DNA of 64,000 bases from Curtobacterium sp. ZW137 (GTDB lineage: Bacteria > Actinomycetota > Actinomycetes > Actinomycetales > Microbacteriaceae), in the NCBI RefSeq assembly GCF_003762905.1, contig NZ_RJKS01000003.1:124001-188000 (forward strand). The letters run 5' to 3'. The stretch's first letter is position 1. Each line of letters starts with the position of its first letter. Shown in pieces: positions 53,233 to 62,901 of the stretch. The notes under the pieces were generated by a model. The model was not told the origin of the DNA, searched no databases, and saw only the letters and a program-made list of their open reading frames with translations. The position numbers and the translations under genes were made by a program.

Positions 53233-53796
53233 TCATTCGAGGTTGGCGTGCCGGGGCCAGAGGTCGTCGGCGGACTGCCCGCCGCGGGCCCACAGGGTGT
53301 GGAAGAGTGCGTCGCCGAGCAGCGCGACGGCCTGCTCGAACAGGCTGCCGGCGTACTGCGCGGAGGCGGTGCCGGAGCGGTCGGTCTTCGTGGCCGCGGG
53401 GAGCACGATGGTGACCGCCGCGACCGCGGACAGCGGGGAGTCGGACGTGGTGGAGATCGCGACGACGGATGCGCCGACGTCCGTGGCGGTGCGTGCTGCC
53501 GCGACGATGCCGGCCGTCGTCCCCGAGCCGCTGGCGACGATCAGGACGTCGCCGGCGCGGATGGCCGGAGTCGTCACCTCGCCGACCACGTGCACGTCGA
53601 GCCCGAGGTGCATCAGGCGCATCGCGGTCATCCGGAGCGCGAGTCCGGAACGGCCGGCGCCGTGGACGAAGACGCGGTCGGCACCCTCGACCAGGTCGAC
53701 CGCGCGGCCCGCATCGTCGTCGTCCACGCTCGCCGCGAGCGACCGGATCTCGTCGACGATCAGGCCGAACGACCGGGAGACCGAGAGTTCCTGCAT
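53233..53796 (-). CDS. hxlB: 6-phospho-3-hexuloisomerase
   Basis: 187 aa. Converts hexulose-6-phosphate to fructose-6-phosphate; SIS domain with VFVHGAGRSGLALRMTAMRLMHLGL and VLIVASGSGTTAGIV, and the closing TASAQYAGSLFEQAVALLGDAL. With hxlA it forms the ribulose monophosphate route, used for formaldehyde removal or for supply of pentoses. ATG at 53796. Divergent from an ATPase-LuxR regulator. Confidence 0.93.
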   Translation of the reverse strand: MQELSVSRSFGLIVDEIRSLAASVDDDDAGRAVDLVEGADRVFVHGAGRSGLALRMTAMRLMHLGLDVHVVGEVTTPAIRAGDVLIVASGSGTTAGIVAAARTATDVGASVVAISTTSDSPLSAVAAVTIVLPAATKTDRSGTASAQYAGSLFEQAVALLGDALFHTLWARGGQSADDLWPRHANLE

Positions 53797-53853
53797 GACG
53801 ACGAGCCTGACGGGGACCGCGCCGGCCCGCCGCTACCCGCGACGGCGGGCGCC

Positions 53854-53869
53854 CCACCCGATCGGGTGG
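53854..53869. promoter_or_regulatory. 16-bp perfect palindrome between hxlB and the regulator
   Basis: CCACCCGATCGGGTGG lies in the 111-bp divergent region. It is placed to control both genes and is a good operator candidate for the LuxR-type protein. Confidence 0.6.
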
Positions 53870-53907
53870 CCCCATCCACTCGGGCGGGGCAGGTAGGTTC
53901 GGCTGTC

Positions 53908-54774
53908 ATGGACGGTGCAGCGGAAGACGGTCTGGAGGCCCGGCTCGGCCCCGCCAGTCGGCTCGCGGCCACGGAGCACGCCAGGACCGTGGCGGAGCAG
54001 GCCGACCGGCACGCGCTCACGCTCGAGTCCGTGCTCGCGGTGCTCCGCTCCCCGCGCGTCGGCGACGCCGCGGCCCGCGCCGAGGCGGTGGAGATCGCGT
54101 CGGCGGCGCTCGTCGAGCTCCGCACCGTGACGGACCGGCAGCGGAGCACCCTCCTCGAACCGGTCACGGGGGCGTTCTCGCGGCTCCGCGCCGACCTGCG
54201 CCCGCTCGTCCGGTTCGGGGACCTGGACGTGCAGTTCGTCGAGCCCCCGGCGACCGGGCGGGCACTCCCCGGTGACGTCGCGCACGCCGCCCGCGCGATC
54301 GTCCGGACCGCGGTGCTGGCGCTCGTCGACGCCGGCGACGCCCACCGCGTGCGGATCCAGTGGGACTGCGACGGCCGGAACCTCCTCATGCAGCTGCGCG
54401 ACGACGGCGCCGGGACGCTCGATGCGCACGACGACGCCGTGCGGCCGATCGCCGAGCGGGTGGTCGCACTCGACGGACGCCTCGCGGTCGAGTCGACGCC
54501 CGCGTGGGGGTCCGTCCTCGACATCTCGCTGCCCCTGGACCCGGCACCGGGTGCGGTCGACCTGCCCGACGACGCCGACCTGACGCCGCGCGAGCAGGAC
54601 GTGCTGCGGCTCCTCGCGACCGGTGTCGGCAACCGGGAGATCGCCGACGGGCTCGGCATCACCGTGAACACCGTGAAGTACCACGTGGCGAACCTGCTCC
54701 GGAAGCGCGGTGCCCGCACCCGTGCGGAGCTCGCCGCGCTCGGGGCGCTCGGGGCGCGGCCGGTCACGGGCTGA
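53908..54774 (+). CDS. LuxR-type regulator with histidine-kinase-like ATPase domain
   Basis: 288 aa. Residues 60-215 resemble a GHKL ATPase (VAHAARAIVRTAVLALVDAGDAHRVRIQWDCDGRNLLMQLRDDGAG, then AERVVALDGRLAVESTPAWGSVLDISLPL), but there is no phosphoacceptor histidine domain. Residues 222-280 are a LuxR helix-turn-helix (LTPREQDVLRLLATGVGNREIADGLG). Sensing ATP or a ligand within one chain is possible. ATG at 53908 nine bases after TAGGTT. Divergent from hxlB; its 3' end overlaps kdpE by 11 bases. Confidence 0.8.
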   Translation: MDGAAEDGLEARLGPASRLAATEHARTVAEQADRHALTLESVLAVLRSPRVGDAAARAEAVEIASAALVELRTVTDRQRSTLLEPVTGAFSRLRADLRPLVRFGDLDVQFVEPPATGRALPGDVAHAARAIVRTAVLALVDAGDAHRVRIQWDCDGRNLLMQLRDDGAGTLDAHDDAVRPIAERVVALDGRLAVESTPAWGSVLDISLPLDPAPGAVDLPDDADLTPREQDVLRLLATGVGNREIADGLGITVNTVKYHVANLLRKRGARTRAELAALGALGARPVTG

Positions 54775-55450
54775 AGCGGTACCCCATCCCGGACTCGGTG
54801 ACGATGTACCGCGGGGTCGACGGATCCGGTTCGAGCTTCCGGCGCAGCTGCGCGACGTAGAGCCGGAGGTACCCGGAGTCGTTGCCGTGCGACGGCCCCC
54901 ACACCTCGGTGAGCAGCATCTCCCGCGTCATCAGCCGGTCCGGGTTGGCGACGAGGACCTCGAGCAGCCGCCACTCGGTCGGGGTCAGCCGGATCGCGGG
55001 ACCCTCGGCCGGCAGGACCTGCTTGGCGACGAGGTCCACGACGAGGTCCCCGAACCGGACGGTCGGCGCGGTGTCCGCTGCTGCGGTGGCAGCGGCCTGT
55101 CGCCGCCCGAGCGCCCGGAGCCGCGCGAGCAGCTCGTCCATCTGGAACGGCTTCGTCACGTAGTCGTCCGCGCCGGCGTCCAGCGCGTCGACCTTGTCGG
55201 ACGAGTCCGTCCGTCCGGAGAGCACCAGCACCGGGACCTGCGACCACGCGCGGATGCCCTCGAGCACACCGATGCCGTCGAGCCGCGGCATCCCGAGGTC
55301 GAGCAGCACGATGTCGGGGCGTTCGGTGATGACGGCGTCGATCGCGGCGCGGCCGTCCCGCGCGGTGACGACGTCGTACCCGCGCGCGGAGAGCGTCACC
55401 CCGAGGGCGCGGACGAGCTGGGGGTCGTCGTCGGCGATCAGGATCCTCAT
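54764..55450 (-). CDS. kdpE: KdpE response regulator
   Basis: 228 aa. OmpR-family activator of kdpFABC. Receiver with ADDD at 6-9, phosphoacceptor D51 in VLLDLGMPRLDG, and K in DYVTKPF. The winged helix ends LYVAQLRRKLEPDPSTPRYIVTESGMGYRF. ATG at 55450, 13 bases downstream of kdpD. Probable target: the 11-bp direct repeats upstream of kdpF. Confidence 0.95.
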   Translation of the reverse strand: MRILIADDDPQLVRALGVTLSARGYDVVTARDGRAAIDAVITERPDIVLLDLGMPRLDGIGVLEGIRAWSQVPVLVLSGRTDSSDKVDALDAGADDYVTKPFQMDELLARLRALGRRQAAATAAADTAPTVRFGDLVVDLVAKQVLPAEGPAIRLTPTEWRLLEVLVANPDRLMTREMLLTEVWGPSHGNDSGYLRLYVAQLRRKLEPDPSTPRYIVTESGMGYRFSP

Positions 55451-55463
55451 CGGTTCCGGGTCC

Positions 55464-57956
55464 TCATCGTGTCTGCACCCCGATGTGTCCGGCGATCGGC
55501 AACCGCACCACCATGGTGAGTCCGCCGCCGGGGGTGTCGTCGGCCTCGATGCTGCCACCCATCCCCTCGGTGAAGCCCCGAGCCAGCGCCAGCCCGAGCC
55601 CCAGTCCGGTGTCGTTGTCGGTGTCGCCGAGCCGCTGGAACGGCTGGAACACGTCGTTCCGCTGCGCCTCCGGGATCCCGGGCCCGTGGTCGACCACGCG
55701 GAGCTCGACCGCCCCGTCGAACGCGCTCGCCGCGACCCGCACACTCGTCCCCGACGGGGTGAACCGCACCGCGTTCGCGAGCAGGTTCACGAGGACGCGC
55801 TGGAGCAGCACCGGGTCGGCGAGAACCTGCGGCAGTTCGGCGGGCAGGTCGAGGTCGACGTCGTCCGGCCCGAGCTCCAGCTCGTCGAGCGCCGGCGCGA
55901 CCACGGTCTCCAGCGGGAGGGCGACGGGGGTCGACGCGACCACCCCCGCCTGCACACGACTGACGTCCAGCAGGTCGCCGAGCAGCACCGCGAGACGGCC
56001 GAGGCTCTCGTCGGCGGTCGCGAGCAGGGCCTCCCGGTCGGTGTCGGACAGGGCGATGTCGCTGGCACGGAGGGTCTGCACGGCCGCCGATGCGGCCGCG
56101 ATCGGCCGTCGGACGTCGTGGCCGACGGCTGCGAGGATCGCGCTCCGCACGCGGTCCGCCGCGGCGATCCGTTCCGCGTCGACCGCGGCGCGGGTCAGGT
56201 CGCGGTGCTCGACGGCCGCGTCGATCTGCTGTTCCACGACCCGCAGCAACCGGCGCTGGGTCGGGTCGTCCGCCGCACCGGCGAACTCCAGGACCGCTCC
56301 GGACGGGAGGCTCGTGGTGGCGTCCGGCGCCGCACCGAACGCTCCGGACGTGGCCGGCACCAGGTCCCCCTGCCGGACCCGCAGACCGGTGAAGCCGAAC
56401 GCCTCACGCGTCCGGTCGACCAGCGCCTGCAGGGCGTCGTCACCTCGGAGGACGCTGCCGGCGATCCCGATGAGCAGCCCGGACTCGGCGGCCGCGCGCC
56501 GGGCGGCACGCGACCGACGGGCCGAGCGGTCCACGACGAAGCTCACGAGCACCGCACTGATGACGTACATCACGAGGGCGACCAGGTGCCAGGGCTGCTG
56601 GACCGTGACCCGGTGCAGCGGCTGCACGAAGAAGAAGTCGAGGCTCAGCCCGGACAGCACGGCCGCGAAGACCGCCGGCCACATCCCGCCGACGAGGGCG
56701 ACGACGAGGACGAGGAGCTGGTAGGCGAGGACGTCCACCGTGATGGCGTCCGGGGTGTCCCCGATCGAGAGCAGCAGCGTCAGCAGGGGCCCGGCGACGA
56801 GCGCGAGGACGAACGCGGCGGTGATCCGGCCACGCGACAGGCTCCCGCCGAGCCGGGGCAGGGCGAACCCGCCGCCTGCTCGCTCGTGGGTGACCACGTG
56901 CACGTCGATGTCGCCGGACTCGCGGACGACGGTGTTGCCGATGCCCGGGCCGGTCAGGGCCGCGGCCGCACGGCTCCGACGACTCACGCCGACGACGATC
57001 TGCGTCGCGTCGATCGAGCGCGCGAACCGCACCAGGGTGCTCGGGACGTCGTCACCGACCACCTGGTGGTAGGTCCCACCGAGCTGCTCGAGGAGCGCCC
57101 GCTGCGCGCCGAGCGCACCCGGGTGCCGCTCGCGGAGGCCGTCGTTCGTCGTGACGTGCACCGCAGCGAGCTCGCCGCCGGACGACCGTGCCGCGATCCG
57201 GGCACCGCGGCGGAGGAGCGTCTCCCCCTCCGGCCCACCGGTGAGTGCGACGAGGACACGCTCACGCGCCTCCCACCGGTGCTCGATGCCGTGCTCGGCG
57301 CGGTAGCGCTTCAGGGCGTCGTCGACCTCGTCGGCGAGCCAGAGCAGGGCGATCTCGCGGAGCGCGGTGAGGTTGCCGAGGCGGAAGTAGTTCGACAGTG
57401 CCGCGTCGATCCGGGCCGCCGGGTACACGAGCCCGTCGGAGAGCCGCTCGCGGAGGGCTTGCGGCGACAGGTCGACCACCTCGATCTGGTCGGCGCCACG
57501 GACCACGGCGTCGGGCACGGTCTCGCGCTGGACGGTGCCGGTGATCTCACGGACGACGTCGCCGAGGGACTGCATGTGCTGGATGTTCACCGTCGAGATC
57601 ACGTCGATCCCCGCGGCGAGCAGCGCCTCCACGTCCTGCCACCGCTTCTCGTGCGGGCCGCCGGGGGCGTTCGTGTGGGCGAGCTCGTCGACCAGGGCGA
57701 CCTCGGGGTGCCGCGCGAGGACGGCGTCGAGGTCCAGGTCGTCGAGCTCGACCCCGCGGTGCGTCTCGGTGCGGCGGGGCACGGTCTCGAGGCCGTCCAC
57801 GAGTGCGGCGGTGGCCGCTCTGCCGTGGGTCTCGACGACGGCGACGACCACGTCGCGGCCCTCGTCGCGGAGTCGGCGCCCCTCTTCGAGCATGGTGAAG
57901 GTCTTCCCGACGCCGGGTGCGGCACCGAGCAGCACCCGCAGCTTCCCTCGCTTCAC
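55464..57956 (-). CDS. kdpD: KdpD sensor kinase
   Basis: 830 aa. Senses potassium limitation. N-terminal KdpD domain with GAAPGVGKTFTML and ELAHTNAPG, then a universal-stress-type domain (VLVALTGGPEGETLLRRGA), four membrane helices near 395-500, a GAF-like region, the phosphorylated His613 in AVGHDVRRPIA and the ATPase domain (NLLANAVRFTP, GLGLGLALARGF). GTG at 57956 with GAGAGGA upstream; extending further upstream gives only Arg-rich text. Family A palindrome A6 and a minisatellite separate it from kdpC. Confidence 0.95.
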   Translation of the reverse strand: MKRGKLRVLLGAAPGVGKTFTMLEEGRRLRDEGRDVVVAVVETHGRAATAALVDGLETVPRRTETHRGVELDDLDLDAVLARHPEVALVDELAHTNAPGGPHEKRWQDVEALLAAGIDVISTVNIQHMQSLGDVVREITGTVQRETVPDAVVRGADQIEVVDLSPQALRERLSDGLVYPAARIDAALSNYFRLGNLTALREIALLWLADEVDDALKRYRAEHGIEHRWEARERVLVALTGGPEGETLLRRGARIAARSSGGELAAVHVTTNDGLRERHPGALGAQRALLEQLGGTYHQVVGDDVPSTLVRFARSIDATQIVVGVSRRSRAAAALTGPGIGNTVVRESGDIDVHVVTHERAGGGFALPRLGGSLSRGRITAAFVLALVAGPLLTLLLSIGDTPDAITVDVLAYQLLVLVVALVGGMWPAVFAAVLSGLSLDFFFVQPLHRVTVQQPWHLVALVMYVISAVLVSFVVDRSARRSRAARRAAAESGLLIGIAGSVLRGDDALQALVDRTREAFGFTGLRVRQGDLVPATSGAFGAAPDATTSLPSGAVLEFAGAADDPTQRRLLRVVEQQIDAAVEHRDLTRAAVDAERIAAADRVRSAILAAVGHDVRRPIAAASAAVQTLRASDIALSDTDREALLATADESLGRLAVLLGDLLDVSRVQAGVVASTPVALPLETVVAPALDELELGPDDVDLDLPAELPQVLADPVLLQRVLVNLLANAVRFTPSGTSVRVAASAFDGAVELRVVDHGPGIPEAQRNDVFQPFQRLGDTDNDTGLGLGLALARGFTEGMGGSIEADDTPGGGLTMVVRLPIAGHIGVQTR

Positions 57957-58082
57957 GCGCTCATCCTCTCGCTTCTCCGGTGGTCGTGCCGGCGCTCGGG
58001 TCGCGCGGCGCCGCTCCGCTCGCGTGGCGCGGCGCCGCCCCCTGCGCTGCCCGCGCCGCCGTGCCCGGTTCCGATCGGCGGC

Positions 58083-58142
58083 GCACAACCGATTCCCGCT
58101 CGAACCACGGTCGTCCGTGGTTCGAGCGGGTTTCGGTTGTGC
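58083..58142. repeat. Family A palindromic element, copy A6
   Basis: 60 bp. Arms 58083-58110 and 58115-58142 pair at 26 of 28 positions around TCGT. Here CCCGCTCGAACC replaces the usual CCGGCTCGCACC, with matching changes on the other arm. It is the only copy between genes in the same direction (kdpC and kdpD). Confidence 0.93.
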
Positions 58143-58147
58143 CGCGC

Positions 58148-58222
58148 CCAACCGCACCGCGGCCAACCGCACCGCGCCCACCCGCACTGCGGCCAACCGC
58201 ACCGCGCCCAACCGCACCGCGG
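58148..58222. repeat. Five 15-bp tandem repeats beside A6
   Basis: Units CCAACCGCACCGCGG or CCAACCGCACCGCGC start at 58148, 58163, 58178, 58193 and 58208; the third has two changes. They alternate in the last base. Non-coding, between kdpC and kdpD. Confidence 0.92.
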
Positions 58223-58239
58223 CAGGTTGCTCGGCTCCG

Positions 58240-58845
58240 TCACGCCGACAACGACGCGACGGCCAGGTTCAGCGACAGGACGTTCACCGCCGGAGCGCCG
58301 AGGACGCCGAGCTGGCGACCCTCGGTGTGCGACTCGACGAGCGCGCGCACGACGGACGACGACAGCCCGCGCGCCGATGCCACGCGGGACACCTGCTCGA
58401 GCGCGTACTCCGGGCTGATGTCGGGGTCGAGACCGGAGCCCGAAGCCGTCACCGCATCCGCGGGCACGTCGGCAGCCGGGACCCCGTCGGCCGCGGCGAT
58501 CGCGGCCTTCCGGGCCTCGATCGCCTTCGTCAGGTCGGGGTTCGACGGGCCGAGGTTCGACCCCGACGAGGCGTTCGCGTCGTAGCCGTCCTCGCCCGCG
58601 GCGGACGGCCGGGACTGGAACCACCGGTCCGCCTGCTCGCCGGCGAAGGACTGCCCGATGAGCGAGGAACCGACGGGCTTGCCGTCCCGGGACACGATCG
58701 AGCCGTTCGCCTGGTCGTGGAACGCCGCCTGGCCGACGCCCCAGACTGCGACCGGGTACGCGATGCCGAGCACCACCGTCGCCAGGAGCATGAGCCGGAT
58801 CGCGACGCCGGTGGAGCGGATGAAGGAACGAGAGCTGGTTGCCAT
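58240..58845 (-). CDS. kdpC: KdpC subunit of potassium ATPase
   Basis: 201 aa, one N-terminal membrane helix (LMLLATVVLGIAYPVAVWGVGQ) and an extracellular domain. GQSFAGEQADRWFQSRPSA and DPDISPEYALEQVSRVASARG are family motifs. KdpC supports ion binding by KdpA and assembly. The gene follows kdpB by 3 bases. Confidence 0.96.
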   Translation of the reverse strand: MATSSRSFIRSTGVAIRLMLLATVVLGIAYPVAVWGVGQAAFHDQANGSIVSRDGKPVGSSLIGQSFAGEQADRWFQSRPSAAGEDGYDANASSGSNLGPSNPDLTKAIEARKAAIAAADGVPAADVPADAVTASGSGLDPDISPEYALEQVSRVASARGLSSSVVRALVESHTEGRQLGVLGAPAVNVLSLNLAVASLSA

Positions 58846-58848
58846 GAG

Positions 58849-60945
58849 TCAGAACCCCGGGATGAGACCGACCACGAGGTCGATCAGTTTGATGCCGATG
58901 AAGGGGACGATCACGCCGCCGAGCCCGTAGACGAGCAGGTTGCGGCCGAGGATCGACGACGCCGACGCTGCGCGGTACCTGACGCCGCGCAGCGAGAGCG
59001 GGATGAGCGCCACGATGACGAGCGCGTTGAACACGACGGCCGACAGGATCGCGGACGACGGGCTGTGCAGGCCCATGACGTTGAGCGCGGCGAGGCCGGG
59101 GAACGCCAGCTGGAACATCGCCGGGATGATCGCGAAGTACTTCGCGACGTCGTTCGCGATCGAGAACGTGGTGAGTGCCCCGCGGGTGATGAGCAGCTGC
59201 TTCCCGATCCGGACGATGTCGATGAGCTTGGTCGGGTCGGAGTCGAGGTCGACCATGTTCCCGGCCTCCTTCGCCGCGGTCGTCCCGGTGTTCATCGCGA
59301 CGCCGACGTCCGCCTGCGCCAGGGCGGGGGCGTCGTTCGTGCCGTCACCGGTCATCGCGACGAGGTTCCCGCCCTCCTGTTCCCGGCGGATCAGCGCGAG
59401 CTTGTCCTCCGGGGTGGCCTCGGCGAGGAAGTCGTCGACGCCGGCCTCCGCGGCGATCGCCTTCGCGGTGCGCGGGTTGTCACCGGTGATCATCACGGTC
59501 CGGATGCCCATGCTGCGGAGCTCGTCGAACCGCTCGGACAGGCCGTCCTTGACGACGTCCTTGAGGTGCACGACCCCGAGCAGCGCGACCTCGCCCGACG
59601 GGGCACGACGGGCGACGACGAGCGGCGTCCCGCCCTGGTCGGAGATCTCGGCGACCGTGGCGTCGATCGCCGCGATCACACCGGCATCGGGGGTTCCAGC
59701 CCAGCTGAGCACTGCGGCTGCGGCGCCCTTCCGGACCGATGACCCGTCGGGCAGGTCCATCCCCGACATCCGCGTCTGCGCGGTGAACGGCACCTCGACG
59801 GCACCGTCCGGCGCATCCACGGCGACCTCGGCGTCCGCCGCGAGCACGACGATCGAGCGACCTTCGGGGGTCCCGTCCGCGGCACTCGACAGCGCCGCGG
59901 CCGCCATCAGCTCCGGTTCGGAGACCCCGGGCACGGGCACCACACGGGATGCCCGTCGGTTGCCGTACGTGATGGTCCCGGTCTTGTCGAGGAGCAGCGT
60001 GGTGATGTCCCCGGCGGCCTCGACCGCACGACCGGACATCGCGAGGACGTTCCGCTGTACGAGGCGGTCCATCCCGGCGATGCCGATCGCCGACAGCAGG
60101 GCGCCGATGGTCGTCGGGATGAGGCAGACGAGCAGGGCGATGAGGACGGTGATGCTGACCGTCGCGCCGACCATCCCGGCGATCGGCTGCATCGTGAGGC
60201 AGACGATCACGAAGACGATCGACAGCGACGCGAGCAGGATGTTCAGCGCGATCTCGTTCGGCGTCTTCTGCCGTGCGGCGCCCTCGACGAGGCGGATCAT
60301 CCGGTCGATGAAGGTCTCGCCCGGTGTCGAGGTGATGCGCACGATGATCCGGTCGGACAGCACGCGGGTGCCACCGGTGACCGCACTCCGGTCACCGCCC
60401 GACTCGCGGATCACCGGCGCGGACTCACCCGTCACGGCGGACTCGTCGACCGAGGCGATCCCGTCGATCACGTCGCCGTCGCCCGGGATCACCTCACCGG
60501 CGACCACGACCACCACGTCGCCCTTTGCGAGGTCGACGGACGCGATGTCCTCGGTCGCGTTCGCCGTGGCGGCCGGGTCGGCTGCGTCGTACCCGAGCAC
60601 CCGTCGGGCGCTGGTCGTCGACCGGGTCTTCCGGAGCGTGTCCGCCTGGGCCTTGCCGCGGCCCTCGGCGACGGACTCCGCCAGGTTGGCGAAGACGACG
60701 GTCAGCCAGAGCCAGACCGCGATCGCGATGGTGAACGCCGAGGCGTCGACGAACGCGGCGGCCGTGGTCAGGGCTGCGCCCACCTCGACCAGGAACATGA
60801 CCGGGTTCCGCCACATCAGTCGCGGATCGAGTTTCCGCAGTGCGCCCGGGAGGCCCGCCACCAGTTGACGGGGCCCGAAGGCGGACGAGCGGGTGGTCGG
60901 CTCCACCGCGGTGCGCGGTTCCGACTCGGAGGTCACGGTGGTCAT
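58849..60945 (-). CDS. kdpB: KdpB P-type ATPase subunit
   Basis: 698 aa. Hydrolyses ATP to drive potassium import. Phosphorylated Asp320 in [14 protein letters not shown], actuator motif [19 protein letters not shown], hinge [19 protein letters not shown] and [28 protein letters not shown] at 60945 overlaps kdpA stop as ATGA. Confidence 0.97.
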   Translation of the reverse strand: MTTVTSESEPRTAVEPTTRSSAFGPRQLVAGLPGALRKLDPRLMWRNPVMFLVEVGAALTTAAAFVDASAFTIAIAVWLWLTVVFANLAESVAEGRGKAQADTLRKTRSTTSARRVLGYDAADPAATANATEDIASVDLAKGDVVVVVAGEVIPGDGDVIDGIASVDESAVTGESAPVIRESGGDRSAVTGGTRVLSDRIIVRITSTPGETFIDRMIRLVEGAARQKTPNEIALNILLASLSIVFVIVCLTMQPIAGMVGATVSITVLIALLVCLIPTTIGALLSAIGIAGMDRLVQRNVLAMSGRAVEAAGDITTLLLDKTGTITYGNRRASRVVPVPGVSEPELMAAAALSSAADGTPEGRSIVVLAADAEVAVDAPDGAVEVPFTAQTRMSGMDLPDGSSVRKGAAAAVLSWAGTPDAGVIAAIDATVAEISDQGGTPLVVARRAPSGEVALLGVVHLKDVVKDGLSERFDELRSMGIRTVMITGDNPRTAKAIAAEAGVDDFLAEATPEDKLALIRREQEGGNLVAMTGDGTNDAPALAQADVGVAMNTGTTAAKEAGNMVDLDSDPTKLIDIVRIGKQLLITRGALTTFSIANDVAKYFAIIPAMFQLAFPGLAALNVMGLHSPSSAILSAVVFNALVIVALIPLSLRGVRYRAASASSILGRNLLVYGLGGVIVPFIGIKLIDLVVGLIPGF

Positions 60946-62624
60946 GACAGTCCTTCTGCGAGGGGACCCAGTGCGAGCACCGGGAAGTAGGTGAGTGCGG
61001 TGACGATGACGGCGACACCGGCGAGGAGTCCGACGAAGAGCGGCCGGTGCGTGGGCAGCGTGCCGACGGTCGCGGGGACCCGGTCCTGCGCCGCGAGCGA
61101 CCCGGCGAGCGCCAGCACGAACGCGATCGGCACGAAGCGGCCGAGCAGCATCGCGATGCCGAGCGCCGTGTTCATCCAGGTCGTGTTCGCGGTGAGGCCG
61201 CCGAACGCCGACCCGTTGTTGTTGCCGGCGCTGGTGAACGCGTAGAGCAGTTCGGACAGGCCGTGGTTGCCGGGGTTGAACACCGAGGTGCCGAGGACCT
61301 GCTCCCGGACGCCCGGGATCGCCAGGGACAACGCGGTCCCGAGCAGCACGACGGTGGGCGTCACGAGGATGTACAGCGCCGCGAAGGTCATCTCCCGCGC
61401 CCGGATCTTCTTGCCGAGGTACTCCGGCGTCCGGCCGACCAGCAGCCCGCCGATGAACACCGTGATCACGGCGAGGACGAGCATGCCGTAGAGACCGGAC
61501 CCGACGCCGCCGGGGGTGACCTCGCCGAGCATCATGTTCAGGAGCGCCATCATCCCGCCGATCGGCGTGAAGCTGTCGAACATCCCGTTCACCGCACCCG
61601 TGGAGGTGGCGGTCGACGTGGTGCCGAACAGGGTGGTGCCGAGGATGCCGAAGCGGACCTCCTTGCCCTCCATCGCGGCACCAGCGGCGTGCGTGGCCGC
61701 GCCGCCCCCGGCGAGTTCGGCGATCGACATCGCGGCGAGGGACACGAGGAAGATCGCGCCCATCACGGCGAGGATCGCGTACCCCTGACGACGGTCGCCC
61801 ACCATCCGGCCGAACGTGCGCGGCAGTGAGAACGGGATCGCGAGCATGAGGAAGACCTCGACGATGTTGGTCCACGCCGACGGGTTCTCGAACGGGTGCG
61901 CCGAGTTCGCGTTGAAGTAGCCACCGCCGTTCGTGCCGAGGAGCTTGATCGCCTCCTGCGACGCCACGAACCCGTCCGGGATGTGCTGCGTCCCGCCGGC
62001 CAGCGTCGCGACGTCGGTGCCGCTCCCCCACGACTGGACGACGCCGCCCGCGACGAGCACGATGGCGAAGACGAAGGACAGCGGCAGGAGCAGCCGGCCC
62101 GTGCCCCGGACGACGTCGACCCAGACGTTGCCGATCGTCGACGAGCGGCGACGGGCGAACCCGCGGACCAGTGCGATGGCCACCGCGAGGCCGACGGCGG
62201 CGGAGAGGAAGTTCTGCACCGCGAGGCCGGCGAGCTGCACCGAGTACCCGACCGTGGCCTCGGGCGAGTAGGACTGCCAGTTGGTGTTCGCCACGAAGGA
62301 CGCCGCCGTGTTGAACGCGAGCGACCATCCGACGTCCGGCAGCCCGAGGTCCCCCGGCAGCACCGTCTGGATGCGCTGCAACAGGAACACCACGACGAGC
62401 CCGGCCGCGCTGAACAGCAGCACCCCGCGGAGGTACGCGCCGGACGACTGCTCCGCGTCGGGGTCGACCCCGATCAGCCGGTAGACGATCCGCTCGGCGC
62501 GGCCGTGGTGCGACGAGGTGAACACCCGTGCCATCCAGTCACCGAGCGGGCGGTGCACGACGACGAGCAGCAGGACGAGGACCGCGACCTGGGCGATGCC
62601 GGCCCAGGTCGCCGCGGCCCCCAT
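60942..62624 (-). CDS. kdpA: KdpA potassium-binding subunit
   Basis: 560 aa, ten helices, the selectivity filter subunit. [60 protein letters not shown] and [13 protein letters not shown] are the four filter loops. ATG at 62624 shares one base with the kdpF stop (TGATG). Confidence 0.97.
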   Translation of the reverse strand: MGAAATWAGIAQVAVLVLLLVVVHRPLGDWMARVFTSSHHGRAERIVYRLIGVDPDAEQSSGAYLRGVLLFSAAGLVVVFLLQRIQTVLPGDLGLPDVGWSLAFNTAASFVANTNWQSYSPEATVGYSVQLAGLAVQNFLSAAVGLAVAIALVRGFARRRSSTIGNVWVDVVRGTGRLLLPLSFVFAIVLVAGGVVQSWGSGTDVATLAGGTQHIPDGFVASQEAIKLLGTNGGGYFNANSAHPFENPSAWTNIVEVFLMLAIPFSLPRTFGRMVGDRRQGYAILAVMGAIFLVSLAAMSIAELAGGGAATHAAGAAMEGKEVRFGILGTTLFGTTSTATSTGAVNGMFDSFTPIGGMMALLNMMLGEVTPGGVGSGLYGMLVLAVITVFIGGLLVGRTPEYLGKKIRAREMTFAALYILVTPTVVLLGTALSLAIPGVREQVLGTSVFNPGNHGLSELLYAFTSAGNNNGSAFGGLTANTTWMNTALGIAMLLGRFVPIAFVLALAGSLAAQDRVPATVGTLPTHRPLFVGLLAGVAVIVTALTYFPVLALGPLAEGLS

Positions 62625-62713
62625 CAGAACCGCTCCGGGCGCACGAGCGCCCAGACGAGGTAGACGACCGCGGCGACGCCGAGGACGGCGGCTGCGATGG
62701 TGATGCCGAGCAC
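62624..62713 (-). CDS. kdpF: KdpF small membrane peptide
   Basis: 29 aa, one membrane helix: [20 protein letters not shown] followed by ALVRPERF, the typical KdpF ending. It stabilises the KdpABC complex. GTG at 62713 with AGGAG five bases upstream is a strong start. The stop overlaps the kdpA ATG by one base. Too short for most gene finders; first gene of the operon. Confidence 0.93.
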   Translation of the reverse strand: MLGITIAAAVLGVAAVVYLVWALVRPERF

Positions 62714-62746
62714 GTGGACTCCTGGAGGTTCTTCGGGTCCGCGGCA

Positions 62747-62799
62747 GGTGCCGTGGACGGCACCGTTCCTGGTGCCGATCCGATGGTGGATCCGGCACC
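62747..62799 (-). promoter_or_regulatory. kdp leader with alternating GGTGCC/GGCACC
   Basis: Four half-sites alternate: GGTGCC 62747-62752, GGCACC 62759-62764, GGTGCC 62771-62776, GGCACC 62794-62799. Each can pair with either neighbour, so different hairpins exclude one another in the mRNA, a layout seen in attenuators. GATCC/GGATC (62777-62781, 62788-62792) nests in one loop. It lies within 90 nt upstream of kdpF. Confidence 0.5.
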
Positions 62800-62813
62800 G
62801 GGCCTCCAGGCCG

Positions 62814-62866
62814 CTCCTAACGCCCTCCTAACGCCGCCTCCCACGACGCATGCGCTCCCCTAACAC
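62814..62866 (-). promoter_or_regulatory. Direct repeats, candidate KdpE site
   Basis: CTCCTAACGCC is repeated exactly at 62814-62824 and 62825-62835, a period of 11 bp; a related CTCCCCTAACAC is at 62855-62866. Tandem direct repeats one helical turn apart are the standard binding site of OmpR/PhoB-family dimers. It is upstream of kdpFABC, so KdpE is the likely binder. Confidence 0.6.
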
Positions 62867-62895
62867 TTGCCCCTGTCCCGACCCGCTGATATGTT
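62867..62895 (+). promoter_or_regulatory. Promoter of the AbiF-type locus
   Basis: Plus strand TTGCCC (62867-62872), 17 bases, TATGTT (62890-62895). Transcription would start near 62902, just before the structured RNA. It is directly beside the third KdpE-like repeat. Confidence 0.6.
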
Positions 62896-62901
62896 GGCTG
62901 C

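Noticed and set aside
58083-58222. A6 and the 15-bp repeats as remnants of an insertion sequence
   Set aside because: No transposase, no target-site duplication and no matching inverted ends were found; repeats are short tandem units.
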